Below, one piece after another: positions 1 through 7,250 of a stretch of DNA of 22,976 nt; the first letter of the stretch is position 1; every line of letters begins with the position of its first letter. The DNA is taken from positions 1 to 22,976 of the forward strand of contig JBFKMV010000065.1 of assembly GCA_041629655.1 (NCBI GenBank). The letters run 5' to 3'. Made by a program: the position numbers and the translations under genes. The notes below the pieces were generated by a model. That model searched no databases and had not been told where the DNA came from. It worked only from the letters and a program-made list of their open reading frames with translations. This stretch comes from JBFKMV01 sp041629655. Its GTDB lineage: Bacteria; Acidobacteriota; Polarisedimenticolia; Polarisedimenticolales; Polarisedimenticolaceae.

Positions 1-11
1 CACTGCTGGAG

Positions 12-26
12 CCGGGAAGTTCCCGG
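12..26 (-). terminator. Short GC hairpin after the lamin-tail-like gene
   Basis: The inverted repeat CCGGGAA-G-TTCCCGG lies 5 bases past the stop codon of the minus-strand gene ending at 31. No T-run follows it on the minus strand, so it is at best a weak or Rho-assisted terminator, or an mRNA 3' end stabiliser. Confidence 0.2.
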
Positions 27-30
27 AAAT

Positions 31-849
31 CTACTGGGGCTTGACCACGTAGCAGGTCAGGCCGGGGAACTGGTTCGGGTTCGGGTCGTTCCACGTGGTC
101 GCCGTGGTCGTGGCCACGGCCGCCGAGTCGCGGACGGTCGCCGGATCGTCGGTCTTGTAGATCGAGTTGTTGGCCCCGGTGCTGGCCCAGTCGAGGGTGA
201 CGTTGCCGCTCACGGTCAGGTTCTCGAGGCGCACCCCTGCGTAGTTCTCCGGGATCGGGCCGGCCCGGTCGAAGTCGGCCGCGGAGTCGTCGGTGTCGTC
301 GAACGACTGCAACGTGCCGTCCGCACCCAGGTCGCGGCGCAGGACCGCGCCGGACGGGATTGAGGGAGCGGGGGTTCCGGTCGGGGACCCGCCGACGTTC
401 GACGCGCCGGTGTAGTTGCCGTAGGAGACACAGTCGGGGGTCAGCGGAGCCTTGAAGAAGCAGACCACGCCGCTCGACGGCAAGGCGCCCGTGGCGACCT
501 GGTCCGGGGTCACGCCGAAGATGGTCTGCGCATCGGCCGTCGCCACGAGGATCGACTTCTGGTCCGTGGCCGTGTCCGGCAGGTTCGAGGCGAACAGCGC
601 AAAGTCGGGAAGCGGATTGCCGGCGGCGTCGTAAACCTCGACCGAGACGCCCTGGAACAGATCCTGAAAGTCGCTGTGCGGCATGATGATGATGTACTGG
701 GCGCCGGGCTGCGCGTCGTTGCCGGTGTAGATCTCCACGATCCGGGCAAAGTGGAACGTCGCCAGCGCCGGTGTCTGGACGGCCGCGACGATCGCCAGGA
801 TCATCGCCGCCCGCACCAACATGGCTCCCGAAACGCGAAGGTTGCGCAT
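31..849 (-). CDS. Exported lamin-tail/Ig-like hypothetical protein
   Basis: Predicted 272 aa. The start at 849 is chosen over one 42 bases upstream because GGGAGGA lies 6 bases before this ATG and the product then begins with a clean signal peptide (hydrophobic residues 10-30, cleavage near ALA30-T31). Residues 33-195 read like a lamin-tail-type surface domain: beta strands around YIIIMP and GVSVEVYD, then the stretch GAVLRRDLGADGT and an acidic DDTDDSAADF segment. Residues 205-270 resemble a fibronectin/Ig-like strand set (VTLDW, IYKTDDPATV, TTWND). Cys130, Cys140 and Cys266 are the only cysteines in the mature part. The likely role is a periplasmic or secreted binding protein. The domain names are inferred from sequence style, and no catalytic motif is visible. 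It has its own candidate promoter at 894-922 and appears monocistronic. Confidence 0.75.
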   Translation of the reverse strand: MRNLRVSGAMLVRAAMILAIVAAVQTPALATFHFARIVEIYTGNDAQPGAQYIIIMPHSDFQDLFQGVSVEVYDAAGNPLPDFALFASNLPDTATDQKSILVATADAQTIFGVTPDQVATGALPSSGVVCFFKAPLTPDCVSYGNYTGASNVGGSPTGTPAPSIPSGAVLRRDLGADGTLQSFDDTDDSAADFDRAGPIPENYAGVRLENLTVSGNVTLDWASTGANNSIYKTDDPATVRDSAAVATTTATTWNDPNPNQFPGLTCYVVKPQ

Positions 850-893
850 GATCCGTCCTCCCGATGCAGCGCGTTGCTCGACCCTCTGCACCC

Positions 894-922
894 TTGCTAC
901 CCCGGCGGGACCCCGGGGTCAA
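894..922 (-). promoter_or_regulatory. Candidate sigma70-type promoter with palindrome
   Basis: On the minus strand a TTGACC box (917-922) is separated by exactly 17 bases from TAGCAA (894-899), which would place the transcript start about 38 bases before the ATG at 849. The -35 matches consensus at 5 of 6 positions and the -10 at only 3 of 6. The perfect 12-base palindrome GACCCCGGGGTC (909-920) overlaps the -35 box and spacer and could be a repressor site. Both statements are inference from spacing and symmetry. Confidence 0.35.
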
Positions 923-941
923 GGCCGGGAGGGCGACGGAG

Positions 942-967
942 GGGGTCGATCCGGCGCAACCGACCCC
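942..967 (-). terminator. 7-bp GC hairpin after the membrane operon
   Basis: GGGGTCG (942-948) pairs with CGACCCC (961-967) around a 12-base loop, starting 26 bases past the DUF2752 gene stop at 993. No T-run follows on the minus strand, so intrinsic termination is doubtful. The placement between two minus-strand transcription units is what suggests a terminator role. Confidence 0.25.
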
Positions 968-992
968 ATCGGAGGCAGGTTTCTAGCCGAAA

Positions 993-1409
993 CTAGATCC
1001 GGCCGCTCGAAATCACGAAGATCCAGCCGGCCAGCACGCCGAGGACCGCCAGCGTCCACGCCAGCCGCCGCTCGCGCCGGTCCAGCACCAGCCGGCGTGG
1101 CGGCAGGCCGAGGACCAGCCGTACGGTCGACCACGCCGACCAGGCCCCGATCGCCATGAGTGCCGCGAAGGCCAGCGGGTTCCAGGCCACGGCCTGGGCC
1201 AGGTCGCCGGACAGCAGCGCCCGGACCATCCGCGTGGCGCCGCACGTCGCGCAGGGAACCCCGGTCCAGGCGCGGAAGCCGCAGCTGGGAAGCGGCAGGC
1301 CGAGCCGCAGCCAGAGCGCGGACGCCGCGGCCCCCAGCAGCAACACGCCGCCGGTCCAGGCGCCGAACGCCGCGGCCGCGTCGTTCGCGAGCCGTCGCTC
1401 CCACCTCAT
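993..1409 (-). CDS. DUF2752 family membrane protein
   Basis: Predicted 138 aa. The family signature is present at residues 43-60: CGF, then WTGVPCATCGATRM, followed by RALLSGDLAQAVAWNPLA. This is the usual DUF2752 pattern of a Cys-x2-Cys-Gly segment (Cys53, Cys56, plus Cys43) and a conserved NPL. Three hydrophobic segments (about 16-36, 77-101 and 117-135) predict an inner-membrane protein. The ATG at 1409 overlaps the TGA of the upstream membrane gene (ATGA), indicating translational coupling. The function of DUF2752 is not established; the cysteines could bind metal or form a disulfide, but that is speculation. Family assignment is strong and length is normal. Confidence 0.9.
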   Translation of the reverse strand: MRWERRLANDAAAAFGAWTGGVLLLGAAASALWLRLGLPLPSCGFRAWTGVPCATCGATRMVRALLSGDLAQAVAWNPLAFAALMAIGAWSAWSTVRLVLGLPPRRLVLDRRERRLAWTLAVLGVLAGWIFVISSGRI

Positions 1410-2404
1410 GGCCGCGGGTCCAGAGGCGGTGGCGGTGCGTCCTGCGCCGGGGGCGTCGGCGGGGCCGGCGGCACGGGCGGCACGTCCACCGGCGCCAGCG
1501 AGGCGTACTGCGGCCCGAGCTGGCTCACGAAGTACAGCGAGTAGCTGCGCCGGAACACGTACAGCGGCAACAGGATCACCGTGCCGAGGTACGGGAGCGC
1601 CGCCAGGCAGCAGGTGACGCAGGTCGCCAGGCAGCTGATGACGACGATCACGATCGCGAGCAGGATCTTCATCAGCACGTAGAGCACGAGGGTCCCGCCG
1701 TAGGCCTCGAGCAGGGGTCGGAACTCGCTCCAGGCGTCCATCACGCGGCACCCGCGCAGCCACATGATCGGGACGATGAAATCGTTGACGGCAAGGCTGA
1801 TCAGACCGAACACGATCCCGACGCCAACCAGCACGGCCACCCACAGCGACAGGATCGCGATCGTACCGAAATCGAAATTGCTGTCCTCGATCCCGATCGC
1901 GATCAGGTTCATCGCCATCAGGCCGCCCAGCACGCCGAACACCAGCAGCGCGACCAGCCCCACCACGACGCGAAAGCCGAACAGCGAGTTGCCCCGGCTC
2001 TTGAAGCGGTTCCACGGCTCGACCACGGCTCCGCGGTTGTGGATCACGCCGTCCAGGAACATCAGCTTGCCGCGACTGGAGAGCCACGTGAACAGGACGA
2101 TCACCCCGACGATCAGCAGCAGCACCATCGCGGCCAGGAACAGGAACAACGCCAGGTTGGCGTCGACCCAGCCGCCGAACGCCTCGACCTCGCGGGAGGC
2201 GTTGTCGCCGGGGACGTCCCAGTTGCCGCTGCCGCTGCCGCCCCCCTGCCCGATCCAGGCCAGCCAGGCACAGAAACCCAGCGTGAACCACTTGCCGACG
2301 TCGAACGGCTTGAACAGCACGCGCCCGGTCCAGTCCAGGGCCTGCGAGATCGGGGCGGTGACGGAAACGTGGGACGAGACGGGCCGGGAAGGTGTGTCTT
2401 GCAT
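1406..2404 (-). CDS. Polytopic membrane protein, DUF7544-like
   Basis: Predicted 332 aa. The N-terminal stretch LFKPFDVGKWFTLGFCAWLA (30-49) is typical of a family of bacterial and archaeal polytopic membrane proteins that I recall as DUF7544; that name is tentative. Hydrophobic segments lie near 40-52, 85-107, 143-172, 181-209, 236-260 and 262-284. A short Gly/Ser linker follows the first segment (GQGGGSGSG, 52-60), and the C-terminus (305-332) is a proline-rich cytoplasmic-type tail. Four cysteines cluster at 258, 262, 265 and 266 inside a membrane segment. GGAG lies 4 bases before the ATG. It is the first gene of a two-gene operon with the DUF2752 gene and has a TACAAT -10-like box about 60 bases upstream. 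No enzymatic motif was seen, so its role is unknown. Confidence 0.75.
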   Translation of the reverse strand: MQDTPSRPVSSHVSVTAPISQALDWTGRVLFKPFDVGKWFTLGFCAWLAWIGQGGGSGSGNWDVPGDNASREVEAFGGWVDANLALFLFLAAMVLLLIVGVIVLFTWLSSRGKLMFLDGVIHNRGAVVEPWNRFKSRGNSLFGFRVVVGLVALLVFGVLGGLMAMNLIAIGIEDSNFDFGTIAILSLWVAVLVGVGIVFGLISLAVNDFIVPIMWLRGCRVMDAWSEFRPLLEAYGGTLVLYVLMKILLAIVIVVISCLATCVTCCLAALPYLGTVILLPLYVFRRSYSLYFVSQLGPQYASLAPVDVPPVPPAPPTPPAQDAPPPPLDPRP

Positions 2405-2463
2405 GGGCTCCGTTCCGGGGCTGCGGCGCTGCCGTGGGCGGTACTCGCTTGTCCGGGGCCGAG

Positions 2464-2469
2464 ATTGTA
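2464..2469 (-). promoter_or_regulatory. Candidate -10 box for the membrane operon
   Basis: TACAAT on the minus strand (context GGGTTACAATC) matches TATAAT at 5 of 6 positions and stands out in an otherwise GC-rich 158-base divergent gap. A transcript start near 2457 would leave a leader of about 53 bases. No good -35 box is visible at 15-18 bases, so the call rests on the -10 alone. Confidence 0.35.
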
Positions 2470-2563
2470 ACCCAACCGGACCGGCCGTAACGCCGGCGGG
2501 CCGCCGCGGACTTCCTCATCGAGTCGCCGATCGAGGACTCCCGATGCACGGAGGAGGTTGCCG

Positions 2564-4438
2564 ATGTCGGAACGAACGACGCCGTGGTTGATCGCGCTGC
2601 TGGCCCTCGCCGCGCTCCTGGCGGGCGACCTTCGCGCCGGAGAGTTCGTGATCGTTCCGGTGCGCTGGTGCGCTCTCGAGGGAACCCCCGCCGTGGAGCA
2701 TCCCGAATGCTCGTGCGAGGAGTCGCACACCAAGACGCTCCAGCGCCGGATGTCGCGCGCGAACGCCGAGATCTACCTGCCCGAATGTTTCGTGGTTCTC
2801 CGATCGGCGGCGGCGCAGCAGGTCCCGACGTTCCCGGTGATCGCGGACCCTTGCGACCCCGCCGAACCCCCGCTCGACAACATGCTCTGCAGCGGGTCTC
2901 CGAAACCCGAGCCGGAGGACCCGGACTACGGAGAGAAGTGTTGCCCCGGCGTCACCGGCGACATCCGTCCCGGCGTGGGCGTGTTCGCCGAGCAGCGGCG
3001 GGCGATGCAGGACTGCGCCGCGGCCTGGGACGCCGAGGGCGTCGGAACGGTCGGGATCGTCGGCGTCAACGTCCGCCGCTTCGTCACCAACGACGGGACG
3101 CCCAGCACGATCGGTGGGAAGGCGGCCGGGGCGACCTACGGCACCAACGGCTACGGCTCGTTGACCAGCGGCTCGTTCACGGTGGTCGACAACGACTTCA
3201 CGGTCTTCCTGCAGGAGGACCAGAGCGCCGAATGCCTGAACGCGCCGCCGTGCGAGCCGTTGTTCGTCGGACCGAGCGACTCCGGCGACGGGCTGATGGC
3301 CCACGAGGCGGGACACGCCCTGTCGCTCGACCACCTGGACGGGACGGTCATGGAGGAGGCGTATCCGTTCCCGTACGACTTCACCGAAGACGCGAACGGA
3401 CCCGACGCCCCGCCGTGCCCTCCCGACGACGACCCGTTGCCCGAGCCGACCTCGCAGTGCGGGCAGCTCCGCCTACAGGCGGTGTGCCGCGTCGACGGTA
3501 CGACCACGGTCGAGCCGGGCGTGCACGGCCACAACACCGATCAGATCACGCTGCCCACGGGTGACGGGGGTCCCGGCCACCTCGATTTGGCGATCGCCGG
3601 CCTGTCCGACCAGCCCGGGCGGTCCAAGGCGACGTTGTTCTGGGAGACCGCCGAGGTCTTCCCGCAGGCGGCGACGGGGCTGCGGTACGTGATGGCGGTC
3701 GATCTGGACCGCAACCGTCGTACCGGGGGCCGGCCGGCCGAGGTCGGCATCGATCTGGAGATCGACGGCGTCGAGCTGATCGGGCTCGTCACGGTGACCG
3801 TCCGCTCGGCGACGGGTGCCGGCGCCGGCAAGTCGATCGCCGCCACGCCCCGGCTGTGGAGGTACTCCGAGGGCCGGTTCCTCGAGCGGCGCGCGCTCGG
3901 CGCCGCGGTGGTCGAGACGAGGGAGTTCACCGATCCGCTGGAGCTCCCGCCGGTTCCGTTCCCCGAGGACCCGTTCCGCGCGCTGCTCACGCTCGACTTC
4001 GACCGCGCGCTGCTCGGCGTCGGCACGCCGCCGCGTCGAGCCGACGTGCTGCGCGTCCGGGCGCGGAGCCAGGACCCCGCATCCGGCACGGGCGACCGAC
4101 CGCCGGAGGCAACGCTCTACATGACCATGCCCACGCTTCCGGTCTGCCAGGTCGACCCGCCGGCCGCGTTTCCGGGTGACGAGATCCGCGTGACCGCGCG
4201 CGATCTTCCGGCCGGCAAACCGGTCGAGATCCACTTCGGCACCCGGAACGTGGGCCGGGGGACGGCCGACCGGGCCGGGCGGCTCGCCTCGCGCATCGTG
4301 ATTCCGCGCGACGCGGCGACCGGTTTCCACGCCGTGACCGTGACGCAGCAGGATCCCCGCAGCGCCATCACCGCCGACTGCGTGAGCGAGGTGTTGGAGT
4401 GCCCGGACCGCCGCGAGGCGTGCGGAAGAAGAATGTGA
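2564..4438 (+). CDS. Exported metzincin-like zinc metalloprotease
   Basis: Predicted 624 aa. ATG 2564 is preferred over a TTG 6 bases upstream because GGAGGAGG ends 6 bases before it. Residues 8-25 form a signal peptide ending near LRA-G. The zinc site is HEAGHALSLDH (247-257): His247, His251 and His257 as ligands and Glu248 as general base, followed six residues later by Met263 in GTVM, a probable Met-turn. The usual metzincin Gly in HExxHxxGxxH is Ser254 here. The region before it contains many cysteines (for example CSCEE and KCC), suggesting disulfides. The middle part (about 330-510) is beta-rich. The last 100 residues begin with VCQVDPPAAFPGDEIRV and resemble a TIG/IPT Ig-like domain. 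The likely role is a secreted or periplasmic peptidase, substrate unknown. A small ORF follows 44 bases downstream on the same strand. Confidence 0.85.
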   Translation: MSERTTPWLIALLALAALLAGDLRAGEFVIVPVRWCALEGTPAVEHPECSCEESHTKTLQRRMSRANAEIYLPECFVVLRSAAAQQVPTFPVIADPCDPAEPPLDNMLCSGSPKPEPEDPDYGEKCCPGVTGDIRPGVGVFAEQRRAMQDCAAAWDAEGVGTVGIVGVNVRRFVTNDGTPSTIGGKAAGATYGTNGYGSLTSGSFTVVDNDFTVFLQEDQSAECLNAPPCEPLFVGPSDSGDGLMAHEAGHALSLDHLDGTVMEEAYPFPYDFTEDANGPDAPPCPPDDDPLPEPTSQCGQLRLQAVCRVDGTTTVEPGVHGHNTDQITLPTGDGGPGHLDLAIAGLSDQPGRSKATLFWETAEVFPQAATGLRYVMAVDLDRNRRTGGRPAEVGIDLEIDGVELIGLVTVTVRSATGAGAGKSIAATPRLWRYSEGRFLERRALGAAVVETREFTDPLELPPVPFPEDPFRALLTLDFDRALLGVGTPPRRADVLRVRARSQDPASGTGDRPPEATLYMTMPTLPVCQVDPPAAFPGDEIRVTARDLPAGKPVEIHFGTRNVGRGTADRAGRLASRIVIPRDAATGFHAVTVTQQDPRSAITADCVSEVLECPDRREACGRRM

Positions 4439-4482
4439 CAAGCGGTGGACCCCGGTGTCCATCAGGGCAGGAGGGCCGAGCC

Positions 4483-4614
4483 ATGAAACGCACGAAAGCC
4501 CGTACCCCCCGGCAATCGACGATCAAGGTCGTCGTGGCGCTTACGCTGGACCAGGCCGTCCAGAACCTCTCCATGCTCGCCGGGCGGCCGCAGGTCCGGC
4601 GCCCGGCGCGGTGA
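4483..4614 (+). CDS. Small basic ORF with strong ribosome site
   Basis: Predicted 43 aa, starting MKRTKARTPRQSTIKVVVAL. AGGAGGG lies 7 bases before the ATG, among the best ribosome sites in the window. An in-frame upstream start at 4399 is inside the protease gene and is rejected. The first 15 residues hold five or six Lys/Arg, followed by a short hydrophobic stretch (IKVVVALTL), a DQAVQNLSMLAG helix-like segment and a basic end (RPQVRRPAR). It is not recognised. It could be a small nucleic-acid- or membrane-associated protein, or a leftover of a decayed gene. It lies 44 bases after the metalloprotease and probably shares its transcript. Confidence 0.5.
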   Translation: MKRTKARTPRQSTIKVVVALTLDQAVQNLSMLAGRPQVRRPAR

Positions 4615-4627
4615 AGTCCCCGCCCGG

Positions 4628-4645
4628 GGCCGCCGGACTGCGGCC
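4628..4645. terminator. Hairpin between convergent genes
   Basis: GGCCGC-CGGACT-GCGGCC forms a 6-bp all-GC stem with a 6-base loop, 13 bases past the small ORF stop and 36 bases past the convergent DUF6351 gene stop. The position suits a bidirectional terminator, but neither strand has a T-run. Confidence 0.3.
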
Positions 4646-4681
4646 AGGTCGCCAACGAGCAACCCCGTGGCGGAGCCTCCC

Positions 4682-7027
4682 TCACCAACCGGGCGGCAGA
4701 CCCGCGTCGGGCCGGTCGAAATCGCACACACCCGACGGGAAGATCTGCTCGAGCAGCGCCTGCTCGGCCGCGCTCGGCGTCCACGCGCCGTAGTCACCGG
4801 CCAGGATCGCCTGCTGGACCGACTTCAGTTCACACTTGAAGATGCTGCCCTTGAACGGCCCGCCGGCCACGACGCGCGAGGTTCGGTACACCGGGTACAG
4901 CGCGGAGCAGGGTCCCGTCGGAGCATCGTCGAGGATGCCGTCCCAGACCTGGTTGCCGGCCGCGATCTCCGCGCCCGCGGTGTCGAAACAGCGGTCGACC
5001 GCGCGCTCCGGCTTGTTGCCCGCCACGCCGAGCTCCGGATGCTGCAGCAGGTTCGACATCCACTCGTCGATGACCTCGAGGGCCTCCGGAGTCTGGTCGA
5101 ACTGCGGCCCCCCTTCAGCGCCGGTGAACCAGATCACCTGGTTGTCGGAGTCGCCCCGGAAATCCCGGATCCGTTGTCGGGCGGCGAACGACTGGTGGGA
5201 GTTGTGCATGTCGAGCTGCGCCTCGAGATAGTGCCGCCAGTCGATGATCGGGATGCCGAGGTCACCGCGGAACACGAGGCCCGATTCGTAGGCCGCCCGC
5301 ATCGCGGTCAGATCGCCCTCGGTGCGGGGAGCGGGAAGGACCGGGTTGACCGAAAACACCTGGTTACGCGCGCTCCACGGGTCCCAGTTGGCCGGATCGA
5401 TCACGCCGGGCGGGAAGAAGGGCGACCCCTCCTGGACCATCGACGGCTCGTTCTTCCACCCCCCGACCGTCGCGTTCAAGCGCAGAAATTCGTCGGGCGT
5501 GATCTCGCCGCGGGCGACGGCCCGCAGGCCGTACTGGACGCCGACGTTGTCCCAGTAGTTCCGGGCGAATCCGTCGCCGCCGATCCCGAACACGTTCCTG
5601 AGGTCGTCGAAGTGGGTCCAGTGGATCGCCGCGACAGCCGACAGCGGCTCGTACAGCCCCATCCCGTCAGCGAAGCCGTACAGTGGGTTCAGCGCCAGCG
5701 GCGACAGACCGCGCCACCCCATCACGCACTCGCTGGCTCCCGGGGACTGGGTGTAGGGATTGAATACCGTGTCGCTGGCGTTCAGTCCCTCCAGCAGCGT
5801 CCGGTTGGACCAGGTGCTCCAGCGCGGGTTTGCCCCGTCCAGCACGTCCATGTAGAACTCGAGCAACTCGCAGTCGCCGACATGAACGGCCTGGCTGACC
5901 ATGTCGGGGTAGGAATACTGGGGTATCGCGGCATCGATGAGCCCCTCGTGGTTCTGACCGTAGACGTACTGCTGGATCGCACCGCCGGAACCTCCGAGCC
6001 CGACCGTGTACAGCGGCAAGTCGTAGAGCTCGATGAAGCGTTCCTTGACCATCAGGGCGGTCTCGCCGCCGAGCACGAGGTTGTAGTGCGTGCCGGTCTT
6101 GGTGCCCGTGGAGTACGCCACCGCGTAGCCCAGCGACAGGCCCTGGTCGTAGAGCATGCGGCTCCCGCTGGGATCGCCCTGATGGTGCCCGATGCCGACG
6201 CCGCCCTGGAAGTGGTAGATCAGCCGGCGGTTCCAGGCCGAGCGGTCCAGATCGTGCGGGCCGCCGTCGGCCGGCGCGAGCACTGCGATGCTGTACAGGA
6301 AGCGGTTGATCGTGCCGCGCTCCCAGCGAACGACGTAGTCCACCGTCAGACCGTCGAGGGTCGTTGTCTGAGCCATGTCGGCGGGACGCGCCTGCCCGGG
6401 GGTGTAGGGCTTGAAGCTCCCGTCGGTGGCCTTGTAGAGGTAGACCACCAGCGTCGGGGCACTGCAGTTCCGGCTGTAGCCCACGATCTCGTCGGTCGGG
6501 TCGCCCCCGGCATCGGTGCCGAACACCGGGAATCCCTCGAACGGGTCGTCCACCAGCGGCTGCCCCAGACCGTGCTTCTGCACGCTGCACATGAAGGGAT
6601 GTTGATGCGGTCCCGAAAACACCGGCCCGGTGACGGGGTGGTTGGTCAGGGTCAGGTGTGAGGCTGTCGGAAGTCCCAGACCCTGGCCGTGTTGTCGCGT
6701 CACCACGGTGTTGTCACCGAGCACCAGACCGTCGATGACCCCGGTCAGAGTCCTGGTTCCGGGGATCGTGCTGAAGTGATCCGCCATGTTGATGCCGTTG
6801 ACCCACACCTCGACCTGTTGCAGGGGCACCGTCGGCGGGACCTGGATGTGAAGCCGCGCGTCGCCGGCGGTGACCTGGTCCGGCGCGCTCGAGACGACCT
6901 CGGTGACGAACGCGGGCTTGGGCGGTGCGGCGGAGGCCGGCGCGGCCGCGAGACCGACCAGCGACGCCGCGCACAAGGTGACCACCAGCATGCCGTGCCG
7001 TGTTTGCTCCGCTTGTTCCTTTCTCAT
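4682..7027 (-). CDS. Exported DUF6351 family protein, hydrolase-like
   Basis: Predicted 781 aa. The start at 7027 is chosen over one 54 bases upstream because GGGGAGGA lies 6 bases before this ATG and gives a signal peptide (hydrophobic 13-30, ASA33-A cleavage). The region GPVFSGPHQHPFMC and the overall length are characteristic of DUF6351 proteins. Two elements suggest an alpha/beta-hydrolase core: YHFQGGVGIGHHQG (about 271-284), which looks like an oxyanion-hole loop, and GLGGSGGA with Ser347 as candidate nucleophile. The N-terminal 60 mature residues are Ig-like (VEVWVNGINM). A later stretch, QVIWFTGAEGGP, could begin the strand carrying the acidic residue, but I cannot place the Asp and His with confidence. 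The likely role is a secreted esterase or depolymerase, substrate unknown. It is monocistronic, with a 223-base gap upstream. Confidence 0.85.
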   Translation of the reverse strand: MRKEQAEQTRHGMLVVTLCAASLVGLAAAPASAAPPKPAFVTEVVSSAPDQVTAGDARLHIQVPPTVPLQQVEVWVNGINMADHFSTIPGTRTLTGVIDGLVLGDNTVVTRQHGQGLGLPTASHLTLTNHPVTGPVFSGPHQHPFMCSVQKHGLGQPLVDDPFEGFPVFGTDAGGDPTDEIVGYSRNCSAPTLVVYLYKATDGSFKPYTPGQARPADMAQTTTLDGLTVDYVVRWERGTINRFLYSIAVLAPADGGPHDLDRSAWNRRLIYHFQGGVGIGHHQGDPSGSRMLYDQGLSLGYAVAYSTGTKTGTHYNLVLGGETALMVKERFIELYDLPLYTVGLGGSGGAIQQYVYGQNHEGLIDAAIPQYSYPDMVSQAVHVGDCELLEFYMDVLDGANPRWSTWSNRTLLEGLNASDTVFNPYTQSPGASECVMGWRGLSPLALNPLYGFADGMGLYEPLSAVAAIHWTHFDDLRNVFGIGGDGFARNYWDNVGVQYGLRAVARGEITPDEFLRLNATVGGWKNEPSMVQEGSPFFPPGVIDPANWDPWSARNQVFSVNPVLPAPRTEGDLTAMRAAYESGLVFRGDLGIPIIDWRHYLEAQLDMHNSHQSFAARQRIRDFRGDSDNQVIWFTGAEGGPQFDQTPEALEVIDEWMSNLLQHPELGVAGNKPERAVDRCFDTAGAEIAAGNQVWDGILDDAPTGPCSALYPVYRTSRVVAGGPFKGSIFKCELKSVQQAILAGDYGAWTPSAAEQALLEQIFPSGVCDFDRPDAGLPPGW

Positions 7028-7229
7028 CGCGAGTCCTCCCCGTTTTCCGAGTCGTCGAGCCCGGAGCGGGCCGAAACACACCGATCCCCCAGGGATGTCG
7101 CTCGCGGCGGACTGAGGGGTCGATCCATCCGCTCGCCCCGATGTCGAACGAATGCTCGAAGTCTACGCCCCGTCGCGGGGGAAGGAAGCGCGGAGCAAGA
7201 CGGATATCGGAGTCGGGCGGTCTCGATTC

Positions 7230-7242
7230 CCGGCGTCGCCGG
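7230..7242 (-). terminator. Weak hairpin after the efflux cluster
   Basis: CCGGC-GTC-GCCGG lies 8 bases past the stop of the last RND gene. A second small hairpin, CCCCG-TCG-CGGGG, is at 7168-7180. Neither has a T-run on the minus strand. Apart from these, the 7028-7250 gap holds only the ribosome site of the DUF6351 gene, and I see no convincing promoter. Confidence 0.2.
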
Positions 7243-7250
7243 ACCCGCCC

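Noticed and set aside
4667..6661. 664-codon plus-strand frame across the DUF6351 gene
   Set aside because: The minus-strand product has a signal peptide, ribosome site and family motifs; the plus frame has none of these.
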